A stretch of DNA of 64,000 nucleotides from CAWDAQ01 sp963800325 (lineage in GTDB: Bacteria; Actinomycetota; Actinomycetes; Actinomycetales; Dermatophilaceae), in assembly GCA_963800325.1 (NCBI GenBank), contig CAWDAQ010000002.1, positions 434,001 through 498,000 of the forward strand, given 5' to 3'. The notes under the pieces were generated by a model. That model made no database searches. It was not told the DNA's origin and saw nothing but the letters and a program-made list of their open reading frames with translations. Made by a program: the position numbers and the translations under genes. The stretch's first letter is position 1, and each line of letters opens with the position of its first letter. Positions 49,511 through 58,217 of this stretch are shown in pieces.

Positions 49511-51882
49511 GCCCCGGGACGGGCCGCGGCGCCCGCGCCGCCGAGGAAGGCGAGGGCGACGAGCCGGTCGCCGTGGACCTGGAGCCGGTCCGACATCATC
49601 GCGGTGGCGAAGTTGCGCTGCCCGCGCAGCACCTCGACCAGGGTCGACTCGTCGGTCCGCACGACGCAGTCGGCGTGCTCGGCGTCGGTGTCGATCGTGG
49701 CCTCGCCGTCCTCGACGACCGCCCGGTAGCGGCCGCCGGAGCCGAGGTCGAACCCGATCGACACCTGCCGGCCACGCCACTCGCGTCGGTCGAGGGCGGT
49801 GACCGACGCGGCGACGAGGTCGGCGACCTCGCTCGCCCCGACCCCGACGCGCAGCACCTGGTGGCTGAGGTCGGCGCCGACGTCGGCGGCCCCCCAGCGC
49901 CCGGGGACCCCGATCAGCTCGAGCTCGCGCATCTCCACCGGCAGGTGCGGGTCCGACCTGAGGATGACCCCGTCGACGTGCAGGCCGAGGAGGGCGCTGA
50001 TGAGCATCAGCGGCGCCCCGGACGCCCACGCCTGGGGGGAGCAGGCCGTCGGGTACTTGGCCGGGAACGCGGTCTCGGCGCGCCCGAACCCGGCGAAGGC
50101 CTCGGGGAGGCGTCCGCCGAGGAGGTCGGCGGCCTGGAGCATGCTCATCGCGATTCGGGCGGCCTCGTCGCGGTAGCCGTGCCGCACGAGGCCCTGCACG
50201 GCGATGGCCGTGTCGTGCGGCCACACCGTGCCCAGGTGGTACCCGATGGGGTTGTAGCCGGTCTGGCCGGTCGCGAAGGTCCGGATGCCCCACCCCGAGT
50301 CGAGCCGGTCACCGGTGAGCAGGTCGACGACGGCGGGGACCCGCTCGTCGGGCACGATGCCGCTCCACAGCAGGTGGCCGACGTTCGAGGCGAGGCTGTC
50401 GACGGGTCGCTTCTCGCCGTCGAGCGCGACGGCGTAGTACCCCCGGTCCTCGAGCCAGAAGTCCCGGTCGAAGCGCGCCTTGAGGTCGGCGGCCTCCTCC
50501 TCGAGGCGGTCGGCGAGGCCGCGGTCGTCCCACACCTCGCGGGCCAGGCGGGCGCAGCGGACCTTCGCGTCGTAGGCGTAGCCCTGCAGCTCGCACGTGG
50601 CCCGGGGGAAGGACGCGAGCGTCCCGTCGGCCCACTGGATCGAGTCCCAGGAGTCCTTCCAGCACTGGTTCTCCAGCCCCGTCGCGGTGTTGCGGCGCTC
50701 GTACTCGACGTAGCCGTCGCCGTCCCGGTCGCCGTACTCGTCGATCCAGCGCAACGCCGCCCGGGCCGGGCGCTCGAGGCGGCGCACCACGTCGGTTCGC
50801 CCGGTCCAGCGCTCGTACTCATCGAGCAGGACGAGCCAGAGCTGGGTGCTGTCGGCGGCCCCGTAGTACGGCGAGTGCGGGCGCTCCTCGAACGCGGTGA
50901 GCTCGCCGAACCGCAGCTCGTGCATGATCTTGCCGGGCTCGGCGTCCCGGAAGTCGTCGCGCTGCACCGCCTGGAGCATCCCGAGCGTCTCGAGGGTGGT
51001 CTGGGCGAGCTCGGGCATGAACGGCAGCGCCTGGAGGCTGGTGATGATGCTGTCCCGGCCGAAGGCCGCCATGAACCACGGCAGCCCGGCAGCGGGGAGG
51101 TAGTGGCCGGGACGGGCGCGCAGGTCGAACCGGAGGGAGGTGAGGTCCCGCAGGCTCTGGTCGTAGATCTCGACCAGCGGTGCCCAGTCGCACGTGAGGA
51201 CCGGGGCGCCGGCGGGCTCGAGCCTCAGCCCGAGCCGCTCGCCGCCACCGGAGGCGGCCCCGCCGGCGGCCTCCGCAGGCACCTCGTCGACGTGCTCGAC
51301 GGGCACGACGTCGACCTCGCACGTCCAGGACTGCTGCGGGTCGAGGGCGACCGTGAAGCGCAGCCCCTCCTGCGTGACCTCGGGCTCGCCGGTGGCCCGC
51401 ACCCACGTCTCGCGGCGGTAGGACTCGCGCTCGTAGCCCAGGACGAGCCGGTCCCCATCGACCCGCCGGTAGGGCCGCCCCTTCTTCTCGCGCACCGCGT
51501 CCTTGACCTCGAACAGGTCGGCGAAGTCGGCGTCGGCGTCGAGGGCCACCGCGACCGTGACCGGGGTCGCGTCGTGGTTGGCGATCGTCACCGACTCGTG
51601 GAAGCCCTCCTGCACGGTGCGGCGACGGATGACCGACAGCTTGGCGTTGACGTACGCCGAACCGGTCCCCGGGGCGAGGAAGAACTGGGCGGCGTAGTAC
51701 CGCGTCGTGTCCACCGACAGCGACCCCGGCCTCTCGCCGTCGACGGTGAGTACCCACCGGGAGAGGAACCGGGTGTCGGCCCGGAAGAACCCGTGGGGTT
51801 CGACCGGGGAGCCGTCGAGGTCACCGCGCTCGTCGCTGACGACGAAGGTGCTGCCGTCGAGGATGTTCACCGTCTCGGCCAT
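49507..51882 (-). CDS. Glycogen-debranching-type glucosidase fused to an SCP2-like domain
   Basis: 791 residues. The N-terminal domain (MAETVNILDGSTFVVSDERGDL, GFFRADTRFLSRWVL) is a GDE_N_bis sandwich; the catalytic barrel contains PWFMAAFGRDSIITSLQALP, QCWKDSWDSIQWADG, LASNVGHLLWSGI and GYHLGTVWPHDTAIAVQG of amylo-alpha-1,6-glucosidases. About 110 residues after the barrel (YRAVVEDGEATIDTDAEHADC, VLRGQRNFATAMMSDRLQVHGDR) resemble an SCP2 lipid-binding domain, unusual for a glycogen enzyme. ATG 51882 was preferred over GTG 51906. It may act with the convergent GH15 enzyme on storage glucans. Confidence 0.86.
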   Translation of the reverse strand: MAETVNILDGSTFVVSDERGDLDGSPVEPHGFFRADTRFLSRWVLTVDGERPGSLSVDTTRYYAAQFFLAPGTGSAYVNAKLSVIRRRTVQEGFHESVTIANHDATPVTVAVALDADADFADLFEVKDAVREKKGRPYRRVDGDRLVLGYERESYRRETWVRATGEPEVTQEGLRFTVALDPQQSWTCEVDVVPVEHVDEVPAEAAGGAASGGGERLGLRLEPAGAPVLTCDWAPLVEIYDQSLRDLTSLRFDLRARPGHYLPAAGLPWFMAAFGRDSIITSLQALPFMPELAQTTLETLGMLQAVQRDDFRDAEPGKIMHELRFGELTAFEERPHSPYYGAADSTQLWLVLLDEYERWTGRTDVVRRLERPARAALRWIDEYGDRDGDGYVEYERRNTATGLENQCWKDSWDSIQWADGTLASFPRATCELQGYAYDAKVRCARLAREVWDDRGLADRLEEEAADLKARFDRDFWLEDRGYYAVALDGEKRPVDSLASNVGHLLWSGIVPDERVPAVVDLLTGDRLDSGWGIRTFATGQTGYNPIGYHLGTVWPHDTAIAVQGLVRHGYRDEAARIAMSMLQAADLLGGRLPEAFAGFGRAETAFPAKYPTACSPQAWASGAPLMLISALLGLHVDGVILRSDPHLPVEMRELELIGVPGRWGAADVGADLSHQVLRVGVGASEVADLVAASVTALDRREWRGRQVSIGFDLGSGGRYRAVVEDGEATIDTDAEHADCVVRTDESTLVEVLRGQRNFATAMMSDRLQVHGDRLVALAFLGGAGAAARPGA

Positions 51883-51959
51883 GCCGCCCACGATCGGCCG
51901 CGCCACCCGGCGGGGACGTCACCCCCGCCGGATGAATCGGCGGGGCGCCGACCGGCGGC

Positions 51960-53867
51960 TCAGGACGCGGCGGTCCGGGCGTCGTAGGGCAGCCCGTCGA
52001 TCGCGGTGACGAGCCAGTGGTCGCCGTCGCGGGCGACGGTCACCTCGACCTGTCGCCCGAGCAGGCCGTCGAGCTCGTCCGCGTGGGTCTCGACGGCCCC
52101 GTCGGCGTCGTAGTCACCCTCCCGGCGGGCGAGCGTGTCCGCGGTGCCGACGTCGAGCACGTGGTCACCGAGGCAGCGGTCCTGGCCGCAGGTGTGCAGG
52201 AGCCCGGTGACGGTCGCGGGGGGCGGGGTGGTGCTGGACGACGTGGTGCTCGACGACGTGGTGCTCGAGGATGTGCTCGACGAGGGGCTCGTGCTGCTCG
52301 AGGATGTGCTCGACGAGGGGCTCGTGCTCGTGGACGACGTGCTCGTCGACGTCGAGGTCGAGCTGGAGGTCGTCGAGCTGGAGGAGGTCGAGGTCGTCGA
52401 GCTGGAGGAGGTCGAGGTGCCCGCGCCCCCCGGCGAGGTGCCGCTCGACGTGCTGGTCGATGACGTCGGGGCTGTCGTGGACGTGGTCGTGCTCGTGGAC
52501 GAGCTCGTCCTCGTGGACGAGGACGACGAGGACGACGAGGACGACGAGGACGACGAGGACGACGAGGACGACGAGGACGACGAGGACGACGACGACGACG
52601 ACGACGTCGAGGTGGTGCTCCTCGTCGGGGTGGTACCCGTGGTCGGGCCCGTGCTCTTCGTCGTGCTCTCCGTCGTGCTCGTGGTCGTGCTCTTCGATGA
52701 CGGCCGTGGCGCCGGTCTCGACGGGTGGGTCGTCGGCCTGGCGCCGTGCCCGGGCGCGGGGGAGGCACCGGTGGTCGCTCGCGTCCCGCTCGTCGGCACC
52801 CCGCCGGCGAGGACGGTGGCGACCCGCAGGGTCGGCCGCACGACGGTGTCCGGTGGGAGGGTGACGGGCGTCCCGCGGCCGTAGGCACGGGCGTAGGCGA
52901 GCACGAGGTCGGCGTACGAGCTCGACGGGTTGTAGGCGAACAGCGCCTCCCGGGCGCCCGTCCCTGAGGCGAGCCCGGTCGAGGCCGCGCAGAGGTAGCG
53001 GGCCGCGCCGAGGGCCGCGTCGTTGATGTCGTTGGGTGAGCGGACCCCGTCGCCGTCGCCGTCCGCGCCGACGATCGCCCACGTCGTCGGGAGGAACTGC
53101 ATGGGACCGACCGCGCGGTCCCACGTGGCGTCCCCGTCGACGGCGCCGCCGTCGGTGTCGTGGATCGTCGCGACCGGTCCCACGCCGTTCAGAGGCGGCC
53201 CTTGGATGGAGGGGAGCGAGTACCCGTCCGACCCGAGCACCGAGCCCGCGTACCTGCCGTGGTCGGACTCGACCCGGCCGATCCCGGCGAGCAGGGTCCA
53301 CCGGATCCCGCAGGCCGGGTCCTCCGCCGCGACCACGGCGGCGGCGTGCCGGTAGGCCCGCAGAGCGGTCGCGGGGATGTCCCCCGTGGCACCGGTCTCG
53401 ACCAGGGTCCGGGACCCGTTCCGCGTGCCGACGACGACCGTCACGGGCGGGCTCGGGGTGGAGGTCGCCGGTCGGGTCGGGTCGGTGCTCGCGCTCGGCG
53501 CGGGCTCTGGTTCGCCGGCGAGGACGTAGGCGGCACGCGGGAGGGTGCTCTGGGCCACGCCTGGGCCGTCGCCGAGGCGGGTCTCGGTCGCGGCCCGGCC
53601 GACACCCGGGTCGGCGACGGTCCCGGCGGCACCGACCACGGCCGTCACGACGCTCGCCATGACGGCCCGGAAGAGGTACCGGCCCCACGGCAGCGGCGGC
53701 GCCGGCGGCTCGCCGACCCCGACGCGGTGCCGCCCGGAGCGAGGGCCGCGCCGGGGCGCGGACGGGCCCGGGGGCACGACGGGACGGGCGCAGGGGGTCC
53801 CCCGGTCGTCTCCGGCCCCCCGGCGCCGTGCGCGCTCCTCGCGGCGTCCCACCGACACGCGTCCCAC
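51960..53867 (-). CDS. Lytic transglycosylase with poly-serine linker
   Basis: 635 residues. A basic cytoplasmic tail (1-66) and one membrane helix (about 68-85) lead to an extracytoplasmic transglycosylase domain (about 165-335) with catalytic Glu200 in AGIGRVESDHGRYAG and the motifs GPMQFLPTTWAIVGADGDG and AARYLCAAS, typical of MltB-like SLT enzymes. A Ser/Thr-rich linker of about 200 residues follows, including more than 30 uninterrupted serines, then a small C-terminal domain. It cleaves peptidoglycan between MurNAc and GlcNAc. GGAGGGAGG precedes GTG 53867, which decides this start. Confidence 0.85.
   Translation of the reverse strand: MGRVSVGRREERARRRGAGDDRGTPCARPVVPPGPSAPRRGPRSGRHRVGVGEPPAPPLPWGRYLFRAVMASVVTAVVGAAGTVADPGVGRAATETRLGDGPGVAQSTLPRAAYVLAGEPEPAPSASTDPTRPATSTPSPPVTVVVGTRNGSRTLVETGATGDIPATALRAYRHAAAVVAAEDPACGIRWTLLAGIGRVESDHGRYAGSVLGSDGYSLPSIQGPPLNGVGPVATIHDTDGGAVDGDATWDRAVGPMQFLPTTWAIVGADGDGDGVRSPNDINDAALGAARYLCAASTGLASGTGAREALFAYNPSSSYADLVLAYARAYGRGTPVTLPPDTVVRPTLRVATVLAGGVPTSGTRATTGASPAPGHGARPTTHPSRPAPRPSSKSTTTSTTESTTKSTGPTTGTTPTRSTTSTSSSSSSSSSSSSSSSSSSSSSSSSSSSSSSTRTSSSTSTTTSTTAPTSSTSTSSGTSPGGAGTSTSSSSTTSTSSSSTTSSSTSTSTSTSSTSTSPSSSTSSSSTSPSSSTSSSTTSSSTTSSSTTPPPATVTGLLHTCGQDRCLGDHVLDVGTADTLARREGDYDADGAVETHADELDGLLGRQVEVTVARDGDHWLVTAIDGLPYDARTAAS
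52516..52605. repeat. 9-bp microsatellite coding for poly-serine
   Basis: Eight exact tandem copies of GACGAGGAC (52516-52587) followed by six GAC triplets (52588-52605). On the minus strand this gives TCG/TCC/TCC-type codons and a serine run in the transglycosylase. All frames of the tract lack stop codons on both strands. Neighbouring sequence at about 52260-52430 is also repeat-rich. Confidence 0.95.
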
Positions 53868-53934
53868 GATGTCACACCTCCCTCCACGGCGGGGGAAAAC
53901 GGCAGGCGGCTCCTGCCCGGAGAGTCGAGCGACG

Positions 53935-53971
53935 CCCGGCCGCCGGGGCTCAGGGTCCTCCGGCGGCCGGG
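53935..53971 (-). terminator. Hairpin terminator after the SpoIID-domain gene
   Basis: CCCGGCCGCCGG (53935-53946) and CCGGCGGCCGGG (53960-53971) are perfect 12-bp arms with a 13-base loop, starting 18 bases beyond the stop codon of the minus-strand gene. There is no U tract. Confidence 0.7.
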
Positions 53972-53989
53972 GGGTGGCCCGGTCGGCGC

Positions 53990-56071
53990 TCAGCGCAGCA
54001 GTCGCATCCCCCCGACGTGCCCGCCGACGCTGGTGCGGTGCTCGAACGTGCCCGACCCGGTCCCGCGGTAGAACCACACCCGTCCCTTGCGGTCGCGGGT
54101 GAGGAGGTCACCGTTCTGGTCCCCGTCGACGTCGCCGAGGCCGACGAAGTCGCGCATCACGGCCCATCCGGTCCCGACGGTGACCCGCCGGCCGGTGATC
54201 CTGCCGTGCCCGTCCAGGCGGTAGGTGAACAACTTGCCGGTGTGCCGCTGCCGGGCGAGGAGGTCGACCTTGCCGTCGCCGGTCACGTCTCCCGCCCCGA
54301 CCAGCTTGTTCATCTCGTTCCAGCCCGTGGTGCCCAGCCGGATGCGCTTGCTGGTGCCGCACGCACCGTTCCCGGCCCAGAGGTAGAGGTAGCCGGAGTT
54401 CTTGTCGATGGCGACGATGTCGCCGTTGCCGTCGCCGGTGGCGTCGCCGATGCCGGTCACCCGGGTGAACCGGGCAGGGATCCCCCGGACCCAGCGGCGG
54501 CTGCCCACCGGCCCGGAGGCGTGGACGCGGTAGCAGTAGAGCCGGCCGTGCGGGGCACGCGCCAGCATCTCGGTGCCCGCGGTGCCGTCGAGGTCCCCGC
54601 CGTAGCTGATCGCGGTCGCGGACTCCAGTGCGTGCCCGAGCGCGGTCTTCGCCCCCAACCGGGACCCGGTGAAGGACATGCGCCACAGCACGCCCCCGCT
54701 GGCACGTCCGTACACGTCGGGTCGCCCGTCCCCGCTGGTGTCCCGGGAGAGGGTGTCCCGGCCGGAGACCTTCGCGACCGGCTTCGGGGCCGCGGGAGCC
54801 TCCGAGGGCACGGTGAACCACGTCGATCGGAGCCCGATCGCCCAGCGGAGCTGGTCCCCGGTCACGGTGACCCGCCCGCTGCTGCCGATCACGGTCGCCC
54901 TCTCGACGCGGCCGCCCCAGTCCCCGTGGCCGTCGCGGGTGAGGGACAGGCTCTTGACCGTCCCGACCGACGAGTAGGCCCGCTGCAGCGAGCTGCGCAG
55001 GGCGCCGCCCGAGAGGGTCCACGCGTGGGGGCTCCAGGAGTCGGTGGGGACGCCGTCGTACGGGTCGGCCTTGGCGACGAGGTAGGGCTGGTTGCCGGCG
55101 ACGACCCAGCCGCCGTTGCTCGCCGAGAACTGGGTGAACGCCGGCGAGCCGTGGTAGTCGACGACCTTGCCGCTGGTCGCGGAGACCGCGGCGTCGGTGC
55201 TCGCCGCGGTGTTCGAGCGCACGAGCGTTCCGCTCGAGGTGTAGTCGGCAAGGCCCTTGTACACCTGGCAGGCCGTGGAGTCACACAGGTCGTAGCTGCC
55301 GCTGTGCCGGCCGTTGGCGGCGTAGGTGCGGGCGACGACGGCCTGGCTGCGCAGCGCCTGCGTCGGCCAGGAGGAGGGCATCTCGTTCGGCACGACACCG
55401 CGCAGGTAGGAGTCGAGGCGGGTGACGTTGAGCGGCATCAGGCCACCGGAGGTGACGATGCTGCGGACCCGGTCGGGGTAGTCGCGGTACCCACCGGAGG
55501 ACAGCTGCACCCGGACCGCTCCCCCGACGTGGGCGAAGCCGAGGTTGCGGGTGGTGCGGCGGTAGGACGCGTTCGTCGACCAGCGGCCGCCCGCGTGGTA
55601 CTGCAGGCTCTGCCCGGGGCCGTCCCGCACGATCCGCCAGCCGTCGATGGCCTTGCCCCCCGCCTTGCTGCCGAGGTTGGTGTAGCCCGACGAGGTCTGC
55701 AGCTTCAGTCCCGTCGCCATCTTCACGGTGACGCCCGAGCTCGGCAGCCCGCTGAGCCGGATCCGCAGGATCGGGTTGCCGTAGGAGCCGACGGTGGTCC
55801 CCGGGTAGTAGAAGTGGACGATCCGGGACCACGTCAGGCCCTTCTTCGCGGCCCCGTACGCCCCCCACTGGGACATGCCGTGACCGTGGCCGTAGCCGTG
55901 CCCCGTCACGACGGTCGCCGAGCTCGTCGGGACCGTCACCGTCTCGGCGCGGGCCCCGGGCGCAGTCGCGACCCCGGTGACCACTGCCGCGGCGGTCGTG
56001 GCCGCGGCGGTGACGACGGTCGAGGCCCTCGTGGTGCCGCCGCGCGGTCCGCGGGTGTTCGTCTCGGTCAT
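53990..56071 (-). CDS. Secreted SpoIID/LytB-domain protein with FG-GAP repeats
   Basis: 693 residues. The N-terminus has a signal peptide (hydrophobic about 18-40, cleavage probably after GARA). HGYGHGHGMSQWGAYGAAKKG is the SpoIID/LytB opening motif, followed by PLNVTRLDSYLRGVVPNEMPSSWPTQALRSQAVVARTYA with the catalytic-type Glu in VVPNEMP. From about 455 come FG-GAP/VCBS-type repeats with calcium-like DxDxDG motifs (GDATGDGNGDIVAI, GDVTGDGKVDLLA, GDVDGDQNGDLLT). SpoIID enzymes cleave denuded glycan strands. GAGGAG precedes ATG 56071. Its action would be extracellular. Confidence 0.87.
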   Translation of the reverse strand: MTETNTRGPRGGTTRASTVVTAAATTAAAVVTGVATAPGARAETVTVPTSSATVVTGHGYGHGHGMSQWGAYGAAKKGLTWSRIVHFYYPGTTVGSYGNPILRIRLSGLPSSGVTVKMATGLKLQTSSGYTNLGSKAGGKAIDGWRIVRDGPGQSLQYHAGGRWSTNASYRRTTRNLGFAHVGGAVRVQLSSGGYRDYPDRVRSIVTSGGLMPLNVTRLDSYLRGVVPNEMPSSWPTQALRSQAVVARTYAANGRHSGSYDLCDSTACQVYKGLADYTSSGTLVRSNTAASTDAAVSATSGKVVDYHGSPAFTQFSASNGGWVVAGNQPYLVAKADPYDGVPTDSWSPHAWTLSGGALRSSLQRAYSSVGTVKSLSLTRDGHGDWGGRVERATVIGSSGRVTVTGDQLRWAIGLRSTWFTVPSEAPAAPKPVAKVSGRDTLSRDTSGDGRPDVYGRASGGVLWRMSFTGSRLGAKTALGHALESATAISYGGDLDGTAGTEMLARAPHGRLYCYRVHASGPVGSRRWVRGIPARFTRVTGIGDATGDGNGDIVAIDKNSGYLYLWAGNGACGTSKRIRLGTTGWNEMNKLVGAGDVTGDGKVDLLARQRHTGKLFTYRLDGHGRITGRRVTVGTGWAVMRDFVGLGDVDGDQNGDLLTRDRKGRVWFYRGTGSGTFEHRTSVGGHVGGMRLLR

Positions 56072-56253
56072 CGTCTCCTCGTTCCGTCGGTGCAGGCGAC
56101 GCGAGGCGCCGGTCGCCGCGGCCCCTATCGGTCCCCCGCCTCCGGACCTGAGCCGCACGCGGGCCGAGGACCGTCCGGCGTGGCGGTTCAGCAGCCGGCG
56201 GTCGGTGCCGATGGGCAGGCGACCGGACGTCGAGACGAAGGAGCCGCACGCCG

Positions 56254-57000
56254 ATGCACGGGCAGCAGGGGCCACGCAGGGAGCTCAGCCCGAGGTGGCT
56301 GGCCCGCACCCTCGAGCACCGTCTCTACCTCGGGGAGCCGTCCCCGGCGTCGGTGGCGGCAGGCTGCGAGGAGGCGGTCGGGCGTGGGCTGGCGGCGGTG
56401 ATCTGCCGGCCCGAGCACGTCGAGGTCGCCGCGGCGGCCGTCGCGGGCTCGGCGGTCGCGGTCGTCACGGCACTGGCCTGGCACCGGGACGAGTACGGCC
56501 CGCTCGCGACCGACGACCTCCTCACCGAGGCCGACGACCTGGCGCGGGCCGGGGCCACGGACCTCGCCGTGGCGGTCACCGGTCGCCGCCTCCTCGTCGA
56601 CGACGGCCGGCAGGCCGCGGAGCAGGTCGAGCGGGTCGCCGACGTCGCGGGCGGCGCCGGGGCGAGGGTGCGGGTGATCCTCGACACCGACGGTCTCGAC
56701 TGCGCCGGCGTCCGGTCGGCCTGCGCCCGTCTCGGGAGGACCGGCGCGTGGCTGCTCCAGGGCGGCTCGTGGCGCGGCAGCCGCACCCGCCTGGCGCACG
56801 TGCACCTCATGCGCGCCGCGCTGCCCCCGGGAGTCCGGTTGAAGTGGACCCACCCGGTCGACTCCGTCGACAAGCTGCTCATCTGCCTCGCCGAGGGGGT
56901 CGACCGGTTCAATGCCGACATCGACCTCGTGCTCGCCGAGGCGCGTGCCCGTGCCGACTCCGGGGGGCTGTTCGTGCCCGTCGCCGGCGCCGACTACTGA
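56254..57000 (+). CDS. DeoC-fold (deoxyribose-phosphate aldolase-like) protein without the Schiff-base lysine
   Basis: 248 residues whose motif order follows DeoC: TLEHRLYL for DHTLL, AAVICRPEHV for AVCVNP, VVTALAWHRDEYG for the VxGFPxG loop, VRVILDTDGLD for KVILET, and LKWTHPVDSVDKLL for IKASGGI. The strand that should read DFVKTSTG reads AWLLQGGSWRG, so the Schiff-base lysine is Gln169; Lys197 in LKW may match the other active-site lysine. It is probably a DeoC relative with altered or no aldolase activity. It starts 182 bases from the divergent SpoIID gene. Confidence 0.65.
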   Translation: MHGQQGPRRELSPRWLARTLEHRLYLGEPSPASVAAGCEEAVGRGLAAVICRPEHVEVAAAAVAGSAVAVVTALAWHRDEYGPLATDDLLTEADDLARAGATDLAVAVTGRRLLVDDGRQAAEQVERVADVAGGAGARVRVILDTDGLDCAGVRSACARLGRTGAWLLQGGSWRGSRTRLAHVHLMRAALPPGVRLKWTHPVDSVDKLLICLAEGVDRFNADIDLVLAEARARADSGGLFVPVAGADY

Positions 57001-57226
57001 GGATGGCTCCCGAGCAGCCCACGGACGGCCCGCAACCCTACCGCCGCGTAGGTCTATCGCCCTGCGAGGTAGGCCTCTATCCTCGGCGGCAGCGACCCGG
57101 TCCCCACCCCCCGACCGCGGGCGCCCGTGGCCCCCGCTCCCGTCCCCCCTCCTGGCGGTCGAGCGGGGGCCCGACGTCTCCGCTGCCGGCGAGGCCGACC
57201 GTGGTTCCCGAGGACGGCAGAGGACC

Positions 57227-58129
57227 TCAGGGGACGAGGACGAGCTTGCCGCGCACGTGGCCGCTCCGGCTGATGCGGTAGGCCTCGGCGGCCCGGGCGA
57301 ACGGGAAGGTCTGGACCTTCACGACGAGGGCGTCGTCCTCCAGGAGCCGGGCGACGAGTTCGAGCGCCTCTACCGGGCGGCTGTCGGCGCCGCCCCCGGT
57401 GACTCTGGCGCCGACCTCGGCGGCACCGAAGTTCGCGATGGACAGCACCTGCCGGGGATCCGCGACGAGCCCCACGAGGTCCGCGGCGGGCGTCTTGCCC
57501 GCGACGTCGAGCACCGCGTCGACCGGTCCGCCGGCCGCGGCCCGGACCCGGTCGACCACGCCGTCGCCGTGACGCACCGGGGTCGCCCCGATCTCGACGA
57601 GGTAGCCCTGGTTCTCCTCGCTCGCCGAGGCCAGCACCCGCACGCCCCGGGCCACGGCCATCTGCGCGACGATCGCGCCCACCCCTCCGGCGCCGCCGTC
57701 GACGAACAGGGTCTGCCCCTGCCCGGTGCCGAGCAGTCGCAGGCAGCGCTCGGCCGTCTCACCGGCCACGCCGGTCGCCGCGGCCACCGCCCAGTCGACC
57801 CGCGCGGGCTTGGGCGCCCAGGCGTCGAGGACGGCGTACTCGGCCTGGGTGGCGGTGCCGCGCCCGAACACGTCGTCGCCGACGGACACCCCGCTCACCC
57901 CCTCGCCGACCTCGTCGACGACTCCGGCGGCGTCGAAGCCGGGCCGCCCGGGCTCGGTCAGCGGCTCACCACCGGACATCGCCCCCGAGAGCTGCTTCCA
58001 GTCGCTCGGGTTGACGCTCGCGGCCCGGACCGCGACCCGGACCTGTCCCGGCCCGGCATGGGGCTCGGGGACCTCGGCCCACTCGAGAGCGTCCTCGTCC
58101 CCGTGGGTTCGGTACTGCACGGCGCGCAC
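57227..58129 (-). CDS. Quinone oxidoreductase-like MDR enzyme
   Basis: 300 residues from GTG with GGAGGGAG seven bases upstream. GroES-like domain MRAVQYRTHGDEDAL, AASVNPSDWKQLSG and GFDAAGVVDEVGEGVSGVSVGDDVFG, then the NADP Rossmann motif LFVDGGAGGVGAIVAQMA and ending RSGHVRGKLVLVP, typical of zinc-free quinone reductases. It likely reduces quinones or enals with NADPH. The 226 bases downstream (57001-57226) contain no recognisable gene. Confidence 0.88.
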   Translation of the reverse strand: MRAVQYRTHGDEDALEWAEVPEPHAGPGQVRVAVRAASVNPSDWKQLSGAMSGGEPLTEPGRPGFDAAGVVDEVGEGVSGVSVGDDVFGRGTATQAEYAVLDAWAPKPARVDWAVAAATGVAGETAERCLRLLGTGQGQTLFVDGGAGGVGAIVAQMAVARGVRVLASASEENQGYLVEIGATPVRHGDGVVDRVRAAAGGPVDAVLDVAGKTPAADLVGLVADPRQVLSIANFGAAEVGARVTGGGADSRPVEALELVARLLEDDALVVKVQTFPFARAAEAYRISRSGHVRGKLVLVP

Positions 58130-58217
58130 GTCGTCTCCCTCCGCTCGACCTCGGCGGCCGCCGGCCCGGCGCGCCGCCCTCCCCCGGACAATCGCCCCGG
58201 CGCCGCGGCTATTCCCC

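Noticed and set aside
52135..52884. Plus-strand frame with a poly-Asp/Glu tract (DDEDDEDDE)
   Set aside because: It is the reverse reading of the poly-serine microsatellite in the transglycosylase gene; no start signal or domain supports it.
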